DNA of 64,000 bases from Bacillota bacterium (GTDB lineage Bacteria; Bacillota; Clostridia; Lachnospirales; Lachnospiraceae). The position numbers and the translations under genes were made by a program. The notes beneath the pieces were generated by a model. The model was not told the DNA's origin. It worked only from the letters and a program-made list of their open reading frames with translations, and searched no databases. Where the stretch lies: contig JAEYGZ010000027.1 in assembly GCA_023409535.1 (NCBI GenBank), positions 62,001 through 126,000 of the forward strand. The letters are read 5' to 3'. Shown here piece after piece: positions 25,088 through 33,467 of this stretch; position 1 is the first letter of the stretch, and each line of letters opens with the position of its first letter.

Positions 25088-28078
25088 ATGAAAAAAAAAT
25101 ATGGCAATAAGAAGTGGATTATAATGTTGGCATTGTCAATCGTGTTGACGGTTGCTATGGTGGTTTCCAATATTGTTACAACAAGTTATGAACAAGTAAT
25201 TAATATTGCATTGGGGACAGTTACTACAGAAGTGAAATCAGATCCTAATGATACATCGGATACTGAGTATTTTAAAAGTGCATACGATAGCACGGATGAA
25301 GTTAAAGAAGCGGGACAGAAAGTGGCAGAGCAATTGACAGAAGAGGGTGCAGTGCTATTAAAGAATGAAAACAACACTTTGCCGCTTTCTTCAAATTCAA
25401 AAGTGTCCTTATTTGGACATTCCAGCGTTAATGTCATAGTCTGCGGAACAGGATCGGCAGATATTGATGCCTCTGGAGCACCTACATTCAAAGAAGCGTT
25501 AGAATCAAGAGGGATAAAAGTTAATCCGTCTTTGTGGCAGTTTTATGAGGATAATATTGATAATTATGCTACAAATCCTAAAAAAGGTGATAATAGTATT
25601 CGAAATGGTGCAGATGGTGTGACTAAGGGAGCATATACGGTAAATGAAATCCCGTGGAGTGATTATACAGATGCTTCTAAATCTCAACTTAATGAATATA
25701 ACGATGCAGCAATTGTTATGATTTCGAGATTGGGAGGCGAAATGTATGATTTGCCGGCATCGGATGAACAACAGGGTAATGTTGAAGAAACTGTAGGAGG
25801 CTCAGGGAATTCATTAGAATTAACAATTCAGGAAAGAGAGCTGCTTAAAGAAATAAACGCTTCAGGACAATTTGATAAGATTATAGTACTTATCAATTCC
25901 ACCAATGCAATGGAGTGTGATTTTATAGATGATCCGGAATTGGGCCTTGATTCTGCAATGTGGATTGGTTATACAGGTGTAGCCGGATTGAATGGAGTTT
26001 CTGACCTGTTAGTTGGTAACAGTAATCCCAGTGGTAGATTGGTGGATACCTTTGCCATGGATAATACGACATCTCCTTCGTTTATAAATATATATGGTGG
26101 TACATGGTCGAATGTCAATGATTATTCGGATATTATGTATGATTTATCATTGGATAGTAATATGTACTATAATGTGTATCAAGAAGGCATTTATGTCGGA
26201 TATAGATATTATGAGACACGCTACGAAGATTATGTTCTAAATCAGGGAAATCCCGGAGATTATAACTATAACAATGATGTCAAGTATCCATTCGGATATG
26301 GCATATCCTATACGAATTTTGAACGTTCAGATTATCAAGTGAAAGAGAATGATGATAATTTTGAGGTTAGTGTTAAAGTTACGAACACAGGTGATGTTGC
26401 AGGCAAGGATGTTATTCAGACTTATTTTCAGTCACCGTACAGTGATTATGATCGGGAAAATAGCATAGAAAAAGCAGCCGTTGAATTGTGTGGATTTGGC
26501 AAGACAAGTCTTCTTGAGCCTGGAGCTTCTGAAGTTGTTAATATAGTCATCGATAAAGAAGAACTGAGAACATATGATGCAAACAAAGCAAAAACATATA
26601 TTCTTGATGCGGGAGACTATTATATAACGGCCGCAGATAATGCACACAATGCAATAAATAATATTTTGTCGGCCAAAGGGGCTGATGAAAGTAGAATGAC
26701 AGCTGCGGGTAATAAGGAGTTTGTTTATAAATGGAACAACCCTTTACTTGATGGTAATATTTTTGCGACATCAAATGATGGTGAAGAGAACTTCGAGATT
26801 ACAAATGAGTTTGATAATAGCGATTTGAATAAGCTGGATTCTTCAGAACAAACGATAACTTACCTGTCTCGCAGTGACTGGACAGGCACTTTTCCGAAAG
26901 AACCTGTTTCAGTGAAATTAACAGCCGGCATGTCAGCGGAAATGACAGGTATAAAAAAATACGAAATTACTGAAACGGATAATGCAATGCCAATTATGGG
27001 GGCAAAAGGGTCTATGACATTGGCGCAGGTGATTGGCAAGAGTTATGATGATCCGAGCTGGAATGATTTGCTGAATCAAGTAACCTATGAAGAAATGGCA
27101 CAATTGATTGGTGTTGGCTATCATGGAACAAAAGCATTGAGTTCAGTAGCAAAGCCAAGTACAGCAGATGAAAATGGACCGCAAGGATTTACGAAAAAAT
27201 TGACGGATGTATTAGGTAATTCAGATACTATGACTGCCTACAGCGATGAGAATATAATGGCAGCCACATTTAATGTAAAACTAATAGAGGAGTTAGGCGA
27301 ACAAATAGGCGAAGATGGATTAGCGCTGGGAATTTACGGTTTGTACGGTCCTGCAATGGATACTCATCGTTCACCTTATTCAGGAAGAAATTTCGAGTAT
27401 TATTCAGAAGATGGTTTTCTTGCGGGGACGATTGCGGCGGCTGAGGTGAAAGGCATTCAAAGTAAAGGTGTTTATGTATATATCAAGCATTTTGCATTGA
27501 ACGATAGTGAGACGCATTGCCGTACATATAGTATTTTCTCTAACGAGCAGGCTATCAGAGAGATATACCTGGAACCATTTAAGCATGCTGTCGTTGAAGG
27601 TGGTGCGAGCAATGTAATGAATTCATTTGCCCGAGTCGGTGTTGTCTGGGCCGGAGCACATGAAGGATTGATGACAAATGTGCTTCGTAAGGAGTGGGGC
27701 ATGGCGGGATTTGCGTTAACGGATTACTCGAATGTGGGTGATACATATGATATAAAATTAGGGCTCCTGGCTGGAACAGATTCTTGGGACTCATCAGCGG
27801 AAGGAAAAGGATCACGAGCTGACGAGCTCCTTAAGTGGGAAGATAAGCACGATGCTGCATTGACATTAGCAATGAGAGAAGCTACACATCGGATACTATT
27901 TACAGTAGCGAATTCTGCTGCAATGAATGGTGTCTCAGCTACAAGCAAAATAATATTAGTGATTCCCTGGTGGAGAGGACTCATATACGGGCTTTTCTTA
28001 ACCGGTGTTGCAGGAATTGTCGGCAGTCTGATTATGCTCAGAAGAATACAGAAAAAAATAAAAACCGGTAGGCTATGA
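25088..28078 (+). CDS. Membrane-anchored GH3 beta-glycosidase with swapped domain order
   Basis: This 996-residue protein has the two GH3 domains in reverse order. The alpha/beta sandwich usually found second comes first (about residues 55-440, EEGAVLLKNENNTLPL), then a fibronectin-III-like region (about 440-550). The catalytic TIM barrel is last (about 660-930), with KHFALNDSET and the nucleophile D879 (GFALTDYSN). One transmembrane helix lies at each end (about 10-32 and 962-982, tail RRIQKKIKTGR), so the enzyme probably faces outward, tethered at both ends. An earlier open start exists at 25040, but the ATG at 25088 follows GAGGAGG. Reversed GH3s are known in rumen and gut clostridia. Confidence 0.87.
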   Translation: MKKKYGNKKWIIMLALSIVLTVAMVVSNIVTTSYEQVINIALGTVTTEVKSDPNDTSDTEYFKSAYDSTDEVKEAGQKVAEQLTEEGAVLLKNENNTLPLSSNSKVSLFGHSSVNVIVCGTGSADIDASGAPTFKEALESRGIKVNPSLWQFYEDNIDNYATNPKKGDNSIRNGADGVTKGAYTVNEIPWSDYTDASKSQLNEYNDAAIVMISRLGGEMYDLPASDEQQGNVEETVGGSGNSLELTIQERELLKEINASGQFDKIIVLINSTNAMECDFIDDPELGLDSAMWIGYTGVAGLNGVSDLLVGNSNPSGRLVDTFAMDNTTSPSFINIYGGTWSNVNDYSDIMYDLSLDSNMYYNVYQEGIYVGYRYYETRYEDYVLNQGNPGDYNYNNDVKYPFGYGISYTNFERSDYQVKENDDNFEVSVKVTNTGDVAGKDVIQTYFQSPYSDYDRENSIEKAAVELCGFGKTSLLEPGASEVVNIVIDKEELRTYDANKAKTYILDAGDYYITAADNAHNAINNILSAKGADESRMTAAGNKEFVYKWNNPLLDGNIFATSNDGEENFEITNEFDNSDLNKLDSSEQTITYLSRSDWTGTFPKEPVSVKLTAGMSAEMTGIKKYEITETDNAMPIMGAKGSMTLAQVIGKSYDDPSWNDLLNQVTYEEMAQLIGVGYHGTKALSSVAKPSTADENGPQGFTKKLTDVLGNSDTMTAYSDENIMAATFNVKLIEELGEQIGEDGLALGIYGLYGPAMDTHRSPYSGRNFEYYSEDGFLAGTIAAAEVKGIQSKGVYVYIKHFALNDSETHCRTYSIFSNEQAIREIYLEPFKHAVVEGGASNVMNSFARVGVVWAGAHEGLMTNVLRKEWGMAGFALTDYSNVGDTYDIKLGLLAGTDSWDSSAEGKGSRADELLKWEDKHDAALTLAMREATHRILFTVANSAAMNGVSATSKIILVIPWWRGLIYGLFLTGVAGIVGSLIMLRRIQKKIKTGRL

Positions 28079-28135
28079 AACACATTCGTTAATTACAATC
28101 ATTGGCAAGAGTATCTAAGAATATTGGAGGATAAT

Positions 28136-28588
28136 ATGAAAGCTGGAAGAAAATTATTAAGTATGATGTTATTTGGAATTGTTATTCTATCGTTGATAGG
28201 TTTGACCGGCTGCAGTAGCAAAGGCAGTTCTGGTTCTTCGGAAGTAAAAGTATATACAAATGAGACAAAGTTGAATTCTGATGTTATTAATGTATGGACC
28301 AGTTTTTATTTACTTGATGAAGACACATACTTATTCACGGTTTATGCGGTAGATTCTAAAGATAATACAAAAGTAACTGCGGATCTTTCGATGAAAGGTC
28401 AATATACGTTGGACGGCGATCAGCTTAAAATAGATCTGGGGTATGGATACGTAGTAGCGATGAATGGTGATACTCCTGTTGAAATGGCGATTACCGCTGA
28501 TAATGCTGCGATGTATTATGCAATGATTGGAGGGCAATACACCTCTTTTACCTTAGAAAAAGACGGAACTTTTGAAATTGTTGAATAA
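28136..28588 (+). CDS. Small secreted lipoprotein of unknown function
   Basis: This 150-residue protein starts with a lipoprotein signal peptide ending in the lipobox LTGC, then a Ser/Gly linker and a compact beta-rich domain. I do not recognise the family. It follows the GH3 gene by 57 nt, so it is likely in the same transcript and shares site-C control. It may assist the membrane GH3 or bind its substrate (speculative). The ATG at 28136 is chosen because GGAGG (28126-28130) sits 5 nt upstream. Confidence 0.75.
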   Translation: MKAGRKLLSMMLFGIVILSLIGLTGCSSKGSSGSSEVKVYTNETKLNSDVINVWTSFYLLDEDTYLFTVYAVDSKDNTKVTADLSMKGQYTLDGDQLKIDLGYGYVVAMNGDTPVEMAITADNAAMYYAMIGGQYTSFTLEKDGTFEIVE

Positions 28589-28715
28589 TCTGTACCGGAA
28601 CACATAATACGTTTTATTGCATAAAATATAGCAATTGCCAATGATTGAATATGATAGCCCTTTGTCTAAACTACCAAGGAAAGTCAAGAGATTAATTAAA
28701 TTATTTATCTGAATA

Positions 28716-28772
28716 GAAAGGCATCATTAATTAGGAATTAGAGTTTCTCCTTCCTTAGAATGATGCTTTTTT
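28716..28772 (+). terminator. Terminator after GH3-lipoprotein unit
   Basis: GCATCATT (28721-28728) pairs with AATGATGC (28759-28766), followed by six T. The remainder of the 443-bp gap 28589-29031 contains only the promoter candidate below. Confidence 0.75.
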
Positions 28773-28880
28773 GTTATTTATTCAGGCCCGCGTTTTTTGC
28801 AGCCTTCTTAGGTTTGCCTTCATTTTCTTCAATGTGAGAATGTGAGTAGAAGCTCATAGATAGAGTTTGATAAGTGTTTG

Positions 28881-28909
28881 TTGTGCTTTTATATCGTAAT
28901 TGTTAAAAT
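28881..28909 (+). promoter_or_regulatory. Promoter candidate of the LytTR two-component operon
   Basis: TTGTGC (28881-28886), a 17-nt spacer, and TAAAAT (28904-28909), about 120 nt before the start codon. No copy of the phased direct repeat was found here, so autoregulation through it is not supported. Confidence 0.45.
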
Positions 28910-29031
28910 AATATTGCAAAAAGGAATTCCTAATAATTGCATTTCGTATATCAGCATCTGCTAGTCGTATAAAAGCCCTGCGTCAAGGGAAAATCATAAG
29001 GTGTTATCAAAATCAGGAAAGAGGAAATAAA

Positions 29032-29739
29032 ATGTACAGAATAGCAATCGTGGAAGATGAATTAGAATGTAGGCAGCAGGTATCTGAATACATAAATCAA
29101 TATGGTCAGGAAAATGAAATTCATTTTGAGATTGAAGCGTTCAATGATGGAAAGGACATTATGGATGCAAATGACCGCTCCTTTGATGTTATATTTTTTG
29201 ATGTTGAGATGCCCAAGGTGAATGGGATGGATGCGGCCAAATTTATTCGGGAAAAGGATAAAAATGTAGTTATTGTGTTTATTACTAACTTGGCGCAGTA
29301 TGCAATCCAGGGATATTCAGTAGGAGCTCTGGATTTTGTGCTGAAACCCATTAATTATTACAGCTTTTCGTTGCGTTTGAACAGAGCCCTTGAACGGGTT
29401 AAGAATAAGGAGACAGCTAATGTCATTATTACCACTGCTGAAGGAATGAAGCGGCTTAACACCGGTAAAATTTATTATGTGGAGATTGTAAACCGAATGC
29501 TTCATTATCACACAAAGGATGGTGAATACATAGTTCGGGGAACGATGCAGGATGCAGAGGCGGACTTAAAGGATTATCATTTTGTAAGATGTAATTACTG
29601 GTATTTAGTGAATTTAAGATATGTATCTGCGATTCAAAAGAATATCGTATTTGTAGCCGATAGTAAGCTGGAGATCAGCCGTAGGAATAAGTCTGCTTTT
29701 GTAAAAGCTGTAACCGACTATATTGGAGGTGGATTGTAA
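29032..29739 (+). CDS. LytTR-family response regulator (AgrA/VirR type)
   Basis: This 235-residue protein has a receiver domain (acidic pocket VEDE at 7-10, phosphoacceptor D57 in VIFFDVEMPKVNG). A C-terminal LytTR DNA-binding domain follows (about 130-235, IYYVEIVNRMLHYHT and HFVRCNYWYLVNLRYV). LytTR regulators typically bind two direct repeats about 21-22 bp apart upstream of -35, which is the geometry of sites A-C in this window. It is therefore my leading candidate for their activator (inference). The kinase gene follows directly with no gap. Confidence 0.92.
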   Translation: MYRIAIVEDELECRQQVSEYINQYGQENEIHFEIEAFNDGKDIMDANDRSFDVIFFDVEMPKVNGMDAAKFIREKDKNVVIVFITNLAQYAIQGYSVGALDFVLKPINYYSFSLRLNRALERVKNKETANVIITTAEGMKRLNTGKIYYVEIVNRMLHYHTKDGEYIVRGTMQDAEADLKDYHFVRCNYWYLVNLRYVSAIQKNIVFVADSKLEISRRNKSAFVKAVTDYIGGGL

Positions 29740-31029
29740 ATGTGGAAAATAGATGGAGAGTTGATGATTGTAGCCATATTTATGATCATTGGAGCAGTGG
29801 TATATTTGCATCCGCTAAAACACAGAGAGCGGGCAGGACTGAGAATAAGCCTCTCCTTTATAATTGCTATATTAGCAAGCCTCCTGATAGAAATCGTTTT
29901 TGGTATAAGCTTATTCGAAGGATACTTAAAGCTTGTTTGCTGGTTAAGCATCCTCATAATTATGATTTATATGTGTGTACCATGTAATTTAAATGCAGCA
30001 TTGTATGTAGCTATATGGTCAGTTACAACAGCTCAGTTTATTTATGTCCTGTGGTTTGTTTTTACGGGTATAAACAATGACATCACGGATCAGTGGAAAC
30101 TTCGGTGGCCGTTATTGGTACTGCTTTATTCCTTGATTTATGTGATTGTCGGATATACCCTGGCAAGAAAGATGCCTGGGAACAGAATGTATCATATTGG
30201 TCCCCGTCAGTTAAGTTCAGCTGCCGGACTTATGGTTGTATTTGAGATTTTGTATTTTTCCGTAATATATTCAAATCTGCATGGGCAAGAGGGCAGAATG
30301 TGGCTGTCGATTGTATTGGCACAGTTCTATTGTATAACTATGCTGTATCTACAGACGGAGTTGTTTAAGAAAAGTGCCATGGAGAAGGAATTATTGACGA
30401 TGAATCTTATGTGGCAGCAGCAGAAGTCCCAGTATAATTTAGCGAAGGAGAATATTGATTTAATTAATCGGAAATGTCATGATCTAAAGCATCAAATTGC
30501 TGCGATACGTGCTACTGCAGACATTCAAAGCAAGGAAAAATATTTGACTGAGGTAGAAGAATCAATCCATATATATGACTCTATTGTTAAGACAGGAAAT
30601 GAAGTATTAGATACGATTCTTACCGAAAAAAGCTTATACTGCGAAGCGAACGGAATAAAAATCAACTGTGTAGTTGACGGCAGTATACTTTCTTTTATGG
30701 ATCCGGTTGATTTGTATACTATTTTAGGGAATGCAATTGATAATTCGATTGAATGTGTCAGTGAATTTAAAGAACCGGAGAAGCGTTTGATTGATATAGC
30801 TATTTATAACAAAAATAGATTTTTAGTTATGTGTATAAATAATCCCGTGGAGGGGGAGATAAAGTTTAGAGATGGGATGCCTATCAGCATTAAGCCAAAC
30901 AATGGCTATCATGGTTATGGTTTAAAGAGTATCAAGCACAGTGTAAAGAGATACGAAGGCTATATGAATATGTCTGTTGAAAACCACTGCTTTGCCTTGA
31001 AAATCCTAGTACCTTTACTGGGTAATTAA
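29740..31029 (+). CDS. GHKL-type sensor histidine kinase (AgrC-like)
   Basis: This 429-residue membrane kinase has about six N-terminal helices, a cytoplasmic coiled segment and a dimerisation/phosphoacceptor motif CHDLKHQI near residue 245. The GHKL ATPase domain has the N-box NAIDNSIE and the glycine-rich GYHGYGLKSIK. This is the usual partner of LytTR regulators. AgrC homologues sense peptides, but no agrD-like precursor or AgrB processing protease is seen nearby, so the signal may be something else. Start codon follows the regulator stop directly (GGAGGTGG overlaps its end). Confidence 0.9.
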   Translation: MWKIDGELMIVAIFMIIGAVVYLHPLKHRERAGLRISLSFIIAILASLLIEIVFGISLFEGYLKLVCWLSILIIMIYMCVPCNLNAALYVAIWSVTTAQFIYVLWFVFTGINNDITDQWKLRWPLLVLLYSLIYVIVGYTLARKMPGNRMYHIGPRQLSSAAGLMVVFEILYFSVIYSNLHGQEGRMWLSIVLAQFYCITMLYLQTELFKKSAMEKELLTMNLMWQQQKSQYNLAKENIDLINRKCHDLKHQIAAIRATADIQSKEKYLTEVEESIHIYDSIVKTGNEVLDTILTEKSLYCEANGIKINCVVDGSILSFMDPVDLYTILGNAIDNSIECVSEFKEPEKRLIDIAIYNKNRFLVMCINNPVEGEIKFRDGMPISIKPNNGYHGYGLKSIKHSVKRYEGYMNMSVENHCFALKILVPLLGN

Positions 31030-31042
31030 AATATATAAAACA

Positions 31043-31069
31043 GAAAAGCAGCTCATGTGGCTGCTTTTC
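31043..31069. terminator. Bidirectional terminator between convergent genes
   Basis: GAAAAGCAGC (31043-31052) pairs with GCTGCTTTTC (31060-31069) across a 7-nt loop. The A/T tracts make it usable for the kinase (plus) and the NifX-like gene (minus). Confidence 0.85.
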
Positions 31070-31121
31070 GTCCGTCTATAATGAATACAAGTCATCTCGT
31101 CAGAAATTATTTTATTAATGG

Positions 31122-31502
31122 TCATTCGCCGCAGGTGTGCTCCCCGCAATCGCCTTCCTGGTGGTCATGATGGTGATTACAGGTGACTTCGGGATTATAA
31201 TCGAGTGCTCCGGAGAGATAAGCTTTGACTGCTTCATCTGCGTCTCCGGTTACGCCGCCCCAGAGCTTTATATTAGCCTGTGAAAGAGCCGCTTTTGCAC
31301 CGTCTCCGATACCGCCGCATATAAGGATGTCTGCATGCAGGTTTTCTAAAATACCTACCAGTGCTCCATGTCCGCTGCCATTTGTATCAACGGTTGTTTC
31401 AGTCACGATTTTGTCATCCTCGATGTCATAAATCTTGAACCTTTCTGTTTTACCATAGTGTTGAAACACCTGCCCATTCTCGTAAGGTACCGCAACTTTC
31501 AT
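31122..31502 (-). CDS. NifX/NifB-type dinitrogenase iron-molybdenum cofactor domain protein
   Basis: This 126-residue cytoplasmic protein consists of a Nitro_FeMo-Co domain (MKVAVPYENGQVFQHYGKTERFKIY, ILICGGIGDGAKAAL). It has an unusual C-terminal tail rich in His and Cys (CNHHHDHQ, EHTCGE). The domain binds iron-sulfur or FeMo-type clusters in nitrogen-fixation proteins, but stand-alone versions occur widely in non-fixing anaerobes. The tail suggests metal storage or delivery. It is 27 nt downstream of the DUF134 regulator and probably shares its promoter. Confidence 0.85.
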   Translation of the reverse strand: MKVAVPYENGQVFQHYGKTERFKIYDIEDDKIVTETTVDTNGSGHGALVGILENLHADILICGGIGDGAKAALSQANIKLWGGVTGDADEAVKAYLSGALDYNPEVTCNHHHDHQEGDCGEHTCGE

Positions 31503-31529
31503 ATGAATTCCTCGCTTTCTTAGTAATCT

Positions 31530-31907
31530 TTATAAAATCCCAATGTCGGCTGCTTCTGTATCATTAAGACTATGGCGTTTGCATCCGCCGCATCGGCATT
31601 TATGTTCGATCCCATCGCATAGCTTATAGCTGCCCCCCTCAATTTTCAATGCCTTTCCGTTAACAAGGCAATCAGAGAGCTTTTTTCTGGCCTCAAGATA
31701 AATACTCTGGGCAGTGGTTCTCGCCACATTCATCTGCCGGGCGCATTCCTCCTGGCTAAATCCGCGATAATCAATCAGCCGGATCGTCTCATATTCATCC
31801 ACAGTCATGAAGACGGTTGAGCTCTCTGAATAGTTGGTATCTGAGGGGCTAAAGCTGTTACTCATCGGCAGACAGCAGACCTTTCTGCACTTTACCGGTC
31901 TTGACAT
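31530..31907 (-). CDS. DUF134-family helix-turn-helix regulator
   Basis: This 125-residue protein begins MSRPVKCRKV, has a sigma-70 region-4-like helix-turn-helix (YETIRLIDYRGFSQEECARQM, ARTTAQSIYLEARKKL) and ends with a cysteine-rich CRCGGCKRH stretch. DUF134 proteins are commonly adjacent to NifX-like or iron-sulfur cluster proteins, as here. The ATG at 31907 is chosen over one at 31940 because AGGTGAT lies just ahead and the shorter form matches the family start. Two near-identical palindromes around its own promoter suggest autoregulation. Confidence 0.85.
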   Translation of the reverse strand: MSRPVKCRKVCCLPMSNSFSPSDTNYSESSTVFMTVDEYETIRLIDYRGFSQEECARQMNVARTTAQSIYLEARKKLSDCLVNGKALKIEGGSYKLCDGIEHKCRCGGCKRHSLNDTEAADIGIL

Positions 31908-31935
31908 AGGATCACCTGCACTTTTTATAATTATT

Positions 31936-31985
31936 GGCATATGCCGTTAATAAAACCAGTATAGCATATAAATGGCATATGTCAA
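31936..31985 (-). promoter_or_regulatory. Promoter of the DUF134 operon with two palindromic operators
   Basis: On the minus strand: -35 TTGACA (31985-31980), 17-nt spacer, -10 TATACT (31963-31958). GGCATATGTC (31974-31983) overlaps the -35 and GGCATATGCC (31936-31945) lies just after the start site, 38 bp apart. This is the layout of a repressor that blocks its own promoter from two sites. Confidence 0.7.
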
Positions 31986-32081
31986 TAATAAATCAGTTAC
32001 ATTACTAAATTACTTATTGATGCAATAAGATAATGAGATTTTACTTTTTTCTGTATTGTATCCGGGGTTCAAAGCGGCTTC

Positions 32082-32273
32082 TTAAACCATTGCAAGAGCT
32101 CTGCGAGGGCAGACGTAAGTACATTTTCCGCATCGGATGCAGGTATCCGGGTCTACCGTCGGCGCATTATGTCCTGACTGTTTTAATGCCCCGACCGGAC
32201 AGATTGATACAGAGGGACAGGGATGGTTTTGCGGACATTTTTCTTTAATTACAATCAATTTTTTATTATTCAT
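32082..32273 (-). CDS. Small 4Fe-4S ferredoxin
   Basis: This 63-residue protein has one complete 4Fe-4S motif, CIRCGKCTYVCP, and an N-terminal group of cysteines (C13, C19, C25) that could hold part of a second cluster: KCPQNHPCPSVSICP. It is similar to the short ferredoxins found beside NifX/DUF134 genes in clostridia. AAAGGATGA lies ahead of the ATG. It has no clear terminator before the DUF134 promoter. Confidence 0.85.
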   Translation of the reverse strand: MNNKKLIVIKEKCPQNHPCPSVSICPVGALKQSGHNAPTVDPDTCIRCGKCTYVCPRRALAMV

Positions 32274-32329
32274 AGTGGTTCATCCTTTCGCAAGTGTATT
32301 TTCGTATCATAATACAATTGCGGATTGAA

Positions 32330-32356
32330 ACCGTCTGTAACACAATCACAGACGGT
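32330..32356. repeat. Perfect inverted repeat in a divergent promoter region
   Basis: ACCGTCTGT (32330-32338) and ACAGACGGT (32348-32356), 9 bp with a 9-nt loop. It lies between the divergent ferredoxin and oxidoreductase genes. No T-run follows on the plus strand, so an operator is as likely as a terminator. Confidence 0.5.
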
Positions 32357-32406
32357 CCCGCATATTGGCATTTGCGGTGGCGGCAGGGCGTTTTTATGCA
32401 AAACAG

Positions 32407-32434
32407 TTCACTTTTTCTGAAAATCATGTATAAT
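32407..32434 (+). promoter_or_regulatory. Promoter of the lone oxidoreductase gene
   Basis: TTCACT (32407-32412), a 16-nt spacer, and a consensus TATAAT (32429-32434), about 45 nt before the start codon. Confidence 0.5.
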
Positions 32435-32477
32435 GAAATACGATAAACAAATAAATTAGAATATGATGGTGGGATCA

Positions 32478-33458
32478 ATGATGGATAGAATCAGATGGGG
32501 AATCATTGGGTGCGGGGATGTGACCGAAGTCAAAAGCGGACCGGGCTTCCAGAAGGCCGAAAATTCGGCGTTGACGGCAGTTATGAGACGCAATGGCGAG
32601 CTTGCGAAGGATTATGCCCGGCGCCACAACGTGCCGAAGTGGTATGATGATGCGGATAAGCTGATAAACGACCCGGAGGTGGACGCGGTATATGTTGCAA
32701 CACCTCCGGCATCGCACAAGGAATACGCACTCAGGGCAATCCGCGCGGGGAAACCGGTCTATGTGGAAAAGCCAATGGCTACCAGCTATACGGACTGCCT
32801 GGAAATGGTGAAGGCTGCGCAGGAGGCGGGCGTCCCGCTTTATGTGGCATATTACAGGCGTGGGCTGGAACGCTTCCATAAAATAAAGGAGCTGGTGGAT
32901 ACAGGTACGATCGGAGAGGTACGCTTTGCCACAATCAACCTTTACCGAGCTCCGGACCCGGTTGAAATAACCGGCAAAGACCTGCCCTGGAGGGTGATAC
33001 CCGAGATATCGGGCGGCGGGAAATTCATGGATCTGGCTTCCCATACCCTGGATATATTCGACTACATCCTTGGACCCGTATCCAGAGCGGAAGGACACTC
33101 CGCCAATCAGGCGAAGCTTTATACGCCTGAGGATATTGTTACTGCCAATCTGACCTTCGAAACAGGTGCGGAAGCTGTGGGAGTCTGGTGCTTTACCGCC
33201 TTTGAGCAAAGCGATATCAATGAGATCGTTGGCAGTAAGGGGAAGCTCACCTTCTCTACCTTCGGGCAGGAGCCGGTGGTACTTGCCACGAGCTCCGGTG
33301 TCAGAGAATTTCATATTTCCAATCCGGTCCATATTGAGCAGCCGTTGATACAGTGCATCGTCAACGAGCTTACCGGCCGAGGAAAGAGCCCCAGCACAGG
33401 AAACAGCGCCGCCCGGACCAATTGGGTAATGGAAGAGATCCTGCGTAAAAGTAAGTGA
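32478..33458 (+). CDS. Gfo/Idh/MocA-family oxidoreductase
   Basis: This roughly 326-residue NAD(P)-dependent dehydrogenase has the Rossmann motif WGIIGCGDVTEVKSGP at the start, ATPPASHKEYAL, and the catalytic YVEKPMA near residue 90. Many family members oxidise sugars, inositols or biliverdin; I cannot assign a substrate. Three in-frame ATG codons (32463, 32478, 32481) are possible. GGTGGG at 32467-32472 favours 32478 or 32481. It is a single gene with its own promoter, converging on the LysM protein with only 9 nt between stops. Confidence 0.85.
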   Translation: MMDRIRWGIIGCGDVTEVKSGPGFQKAENSALTAVMRRNGELAKDYARRHNVPKWYDDADKLINDPEVDAVYVATPPASHKEYALRAIRAGKPVYVEKPMATSYTDCLEMVKAAQEAGVPLYVAYYRRGLERFHKIKELVDTGTIGEVRFATINLYRAPDPVEITGKDLPWRVIPEISGGGKFMDLASHTLDIFDYILGPVSRAEGHSANQAKLYTPEDIVTANLTFETGAEAVGVWCFTAFEQSDINEIVGSKGKLTFSTFGQEPVVLATSSGVREFHISNPVHIEQPLIQCIVNELTGRGKSPSTGNSAARTNWVMEEILRKSK

Positions 33459-33467
33459 ATAAGTAAT

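Noticed and set aside
29740..31029. A complete agr-type quorum-sensing system
   Set aside because: The kinase and regulator are AgrC/AgrA-like, but no AgrB protease or AgrD-like peptide was found between 28589 and 31122.
31122..32273. A nitrogen-fixation locus
   Set aside because: Only a NifX-like domain protein, a DUF134 regulator and a small ferredoxin are present, and these occur commonly in non-fixing anaerobes.
32475..33332. 285-residue minus-strand open frame
   Set aside because: It lies entirely antisense to the Gfo/Idh/MocA gene, whose protein is clearly recognisable. The frame shows no family features.
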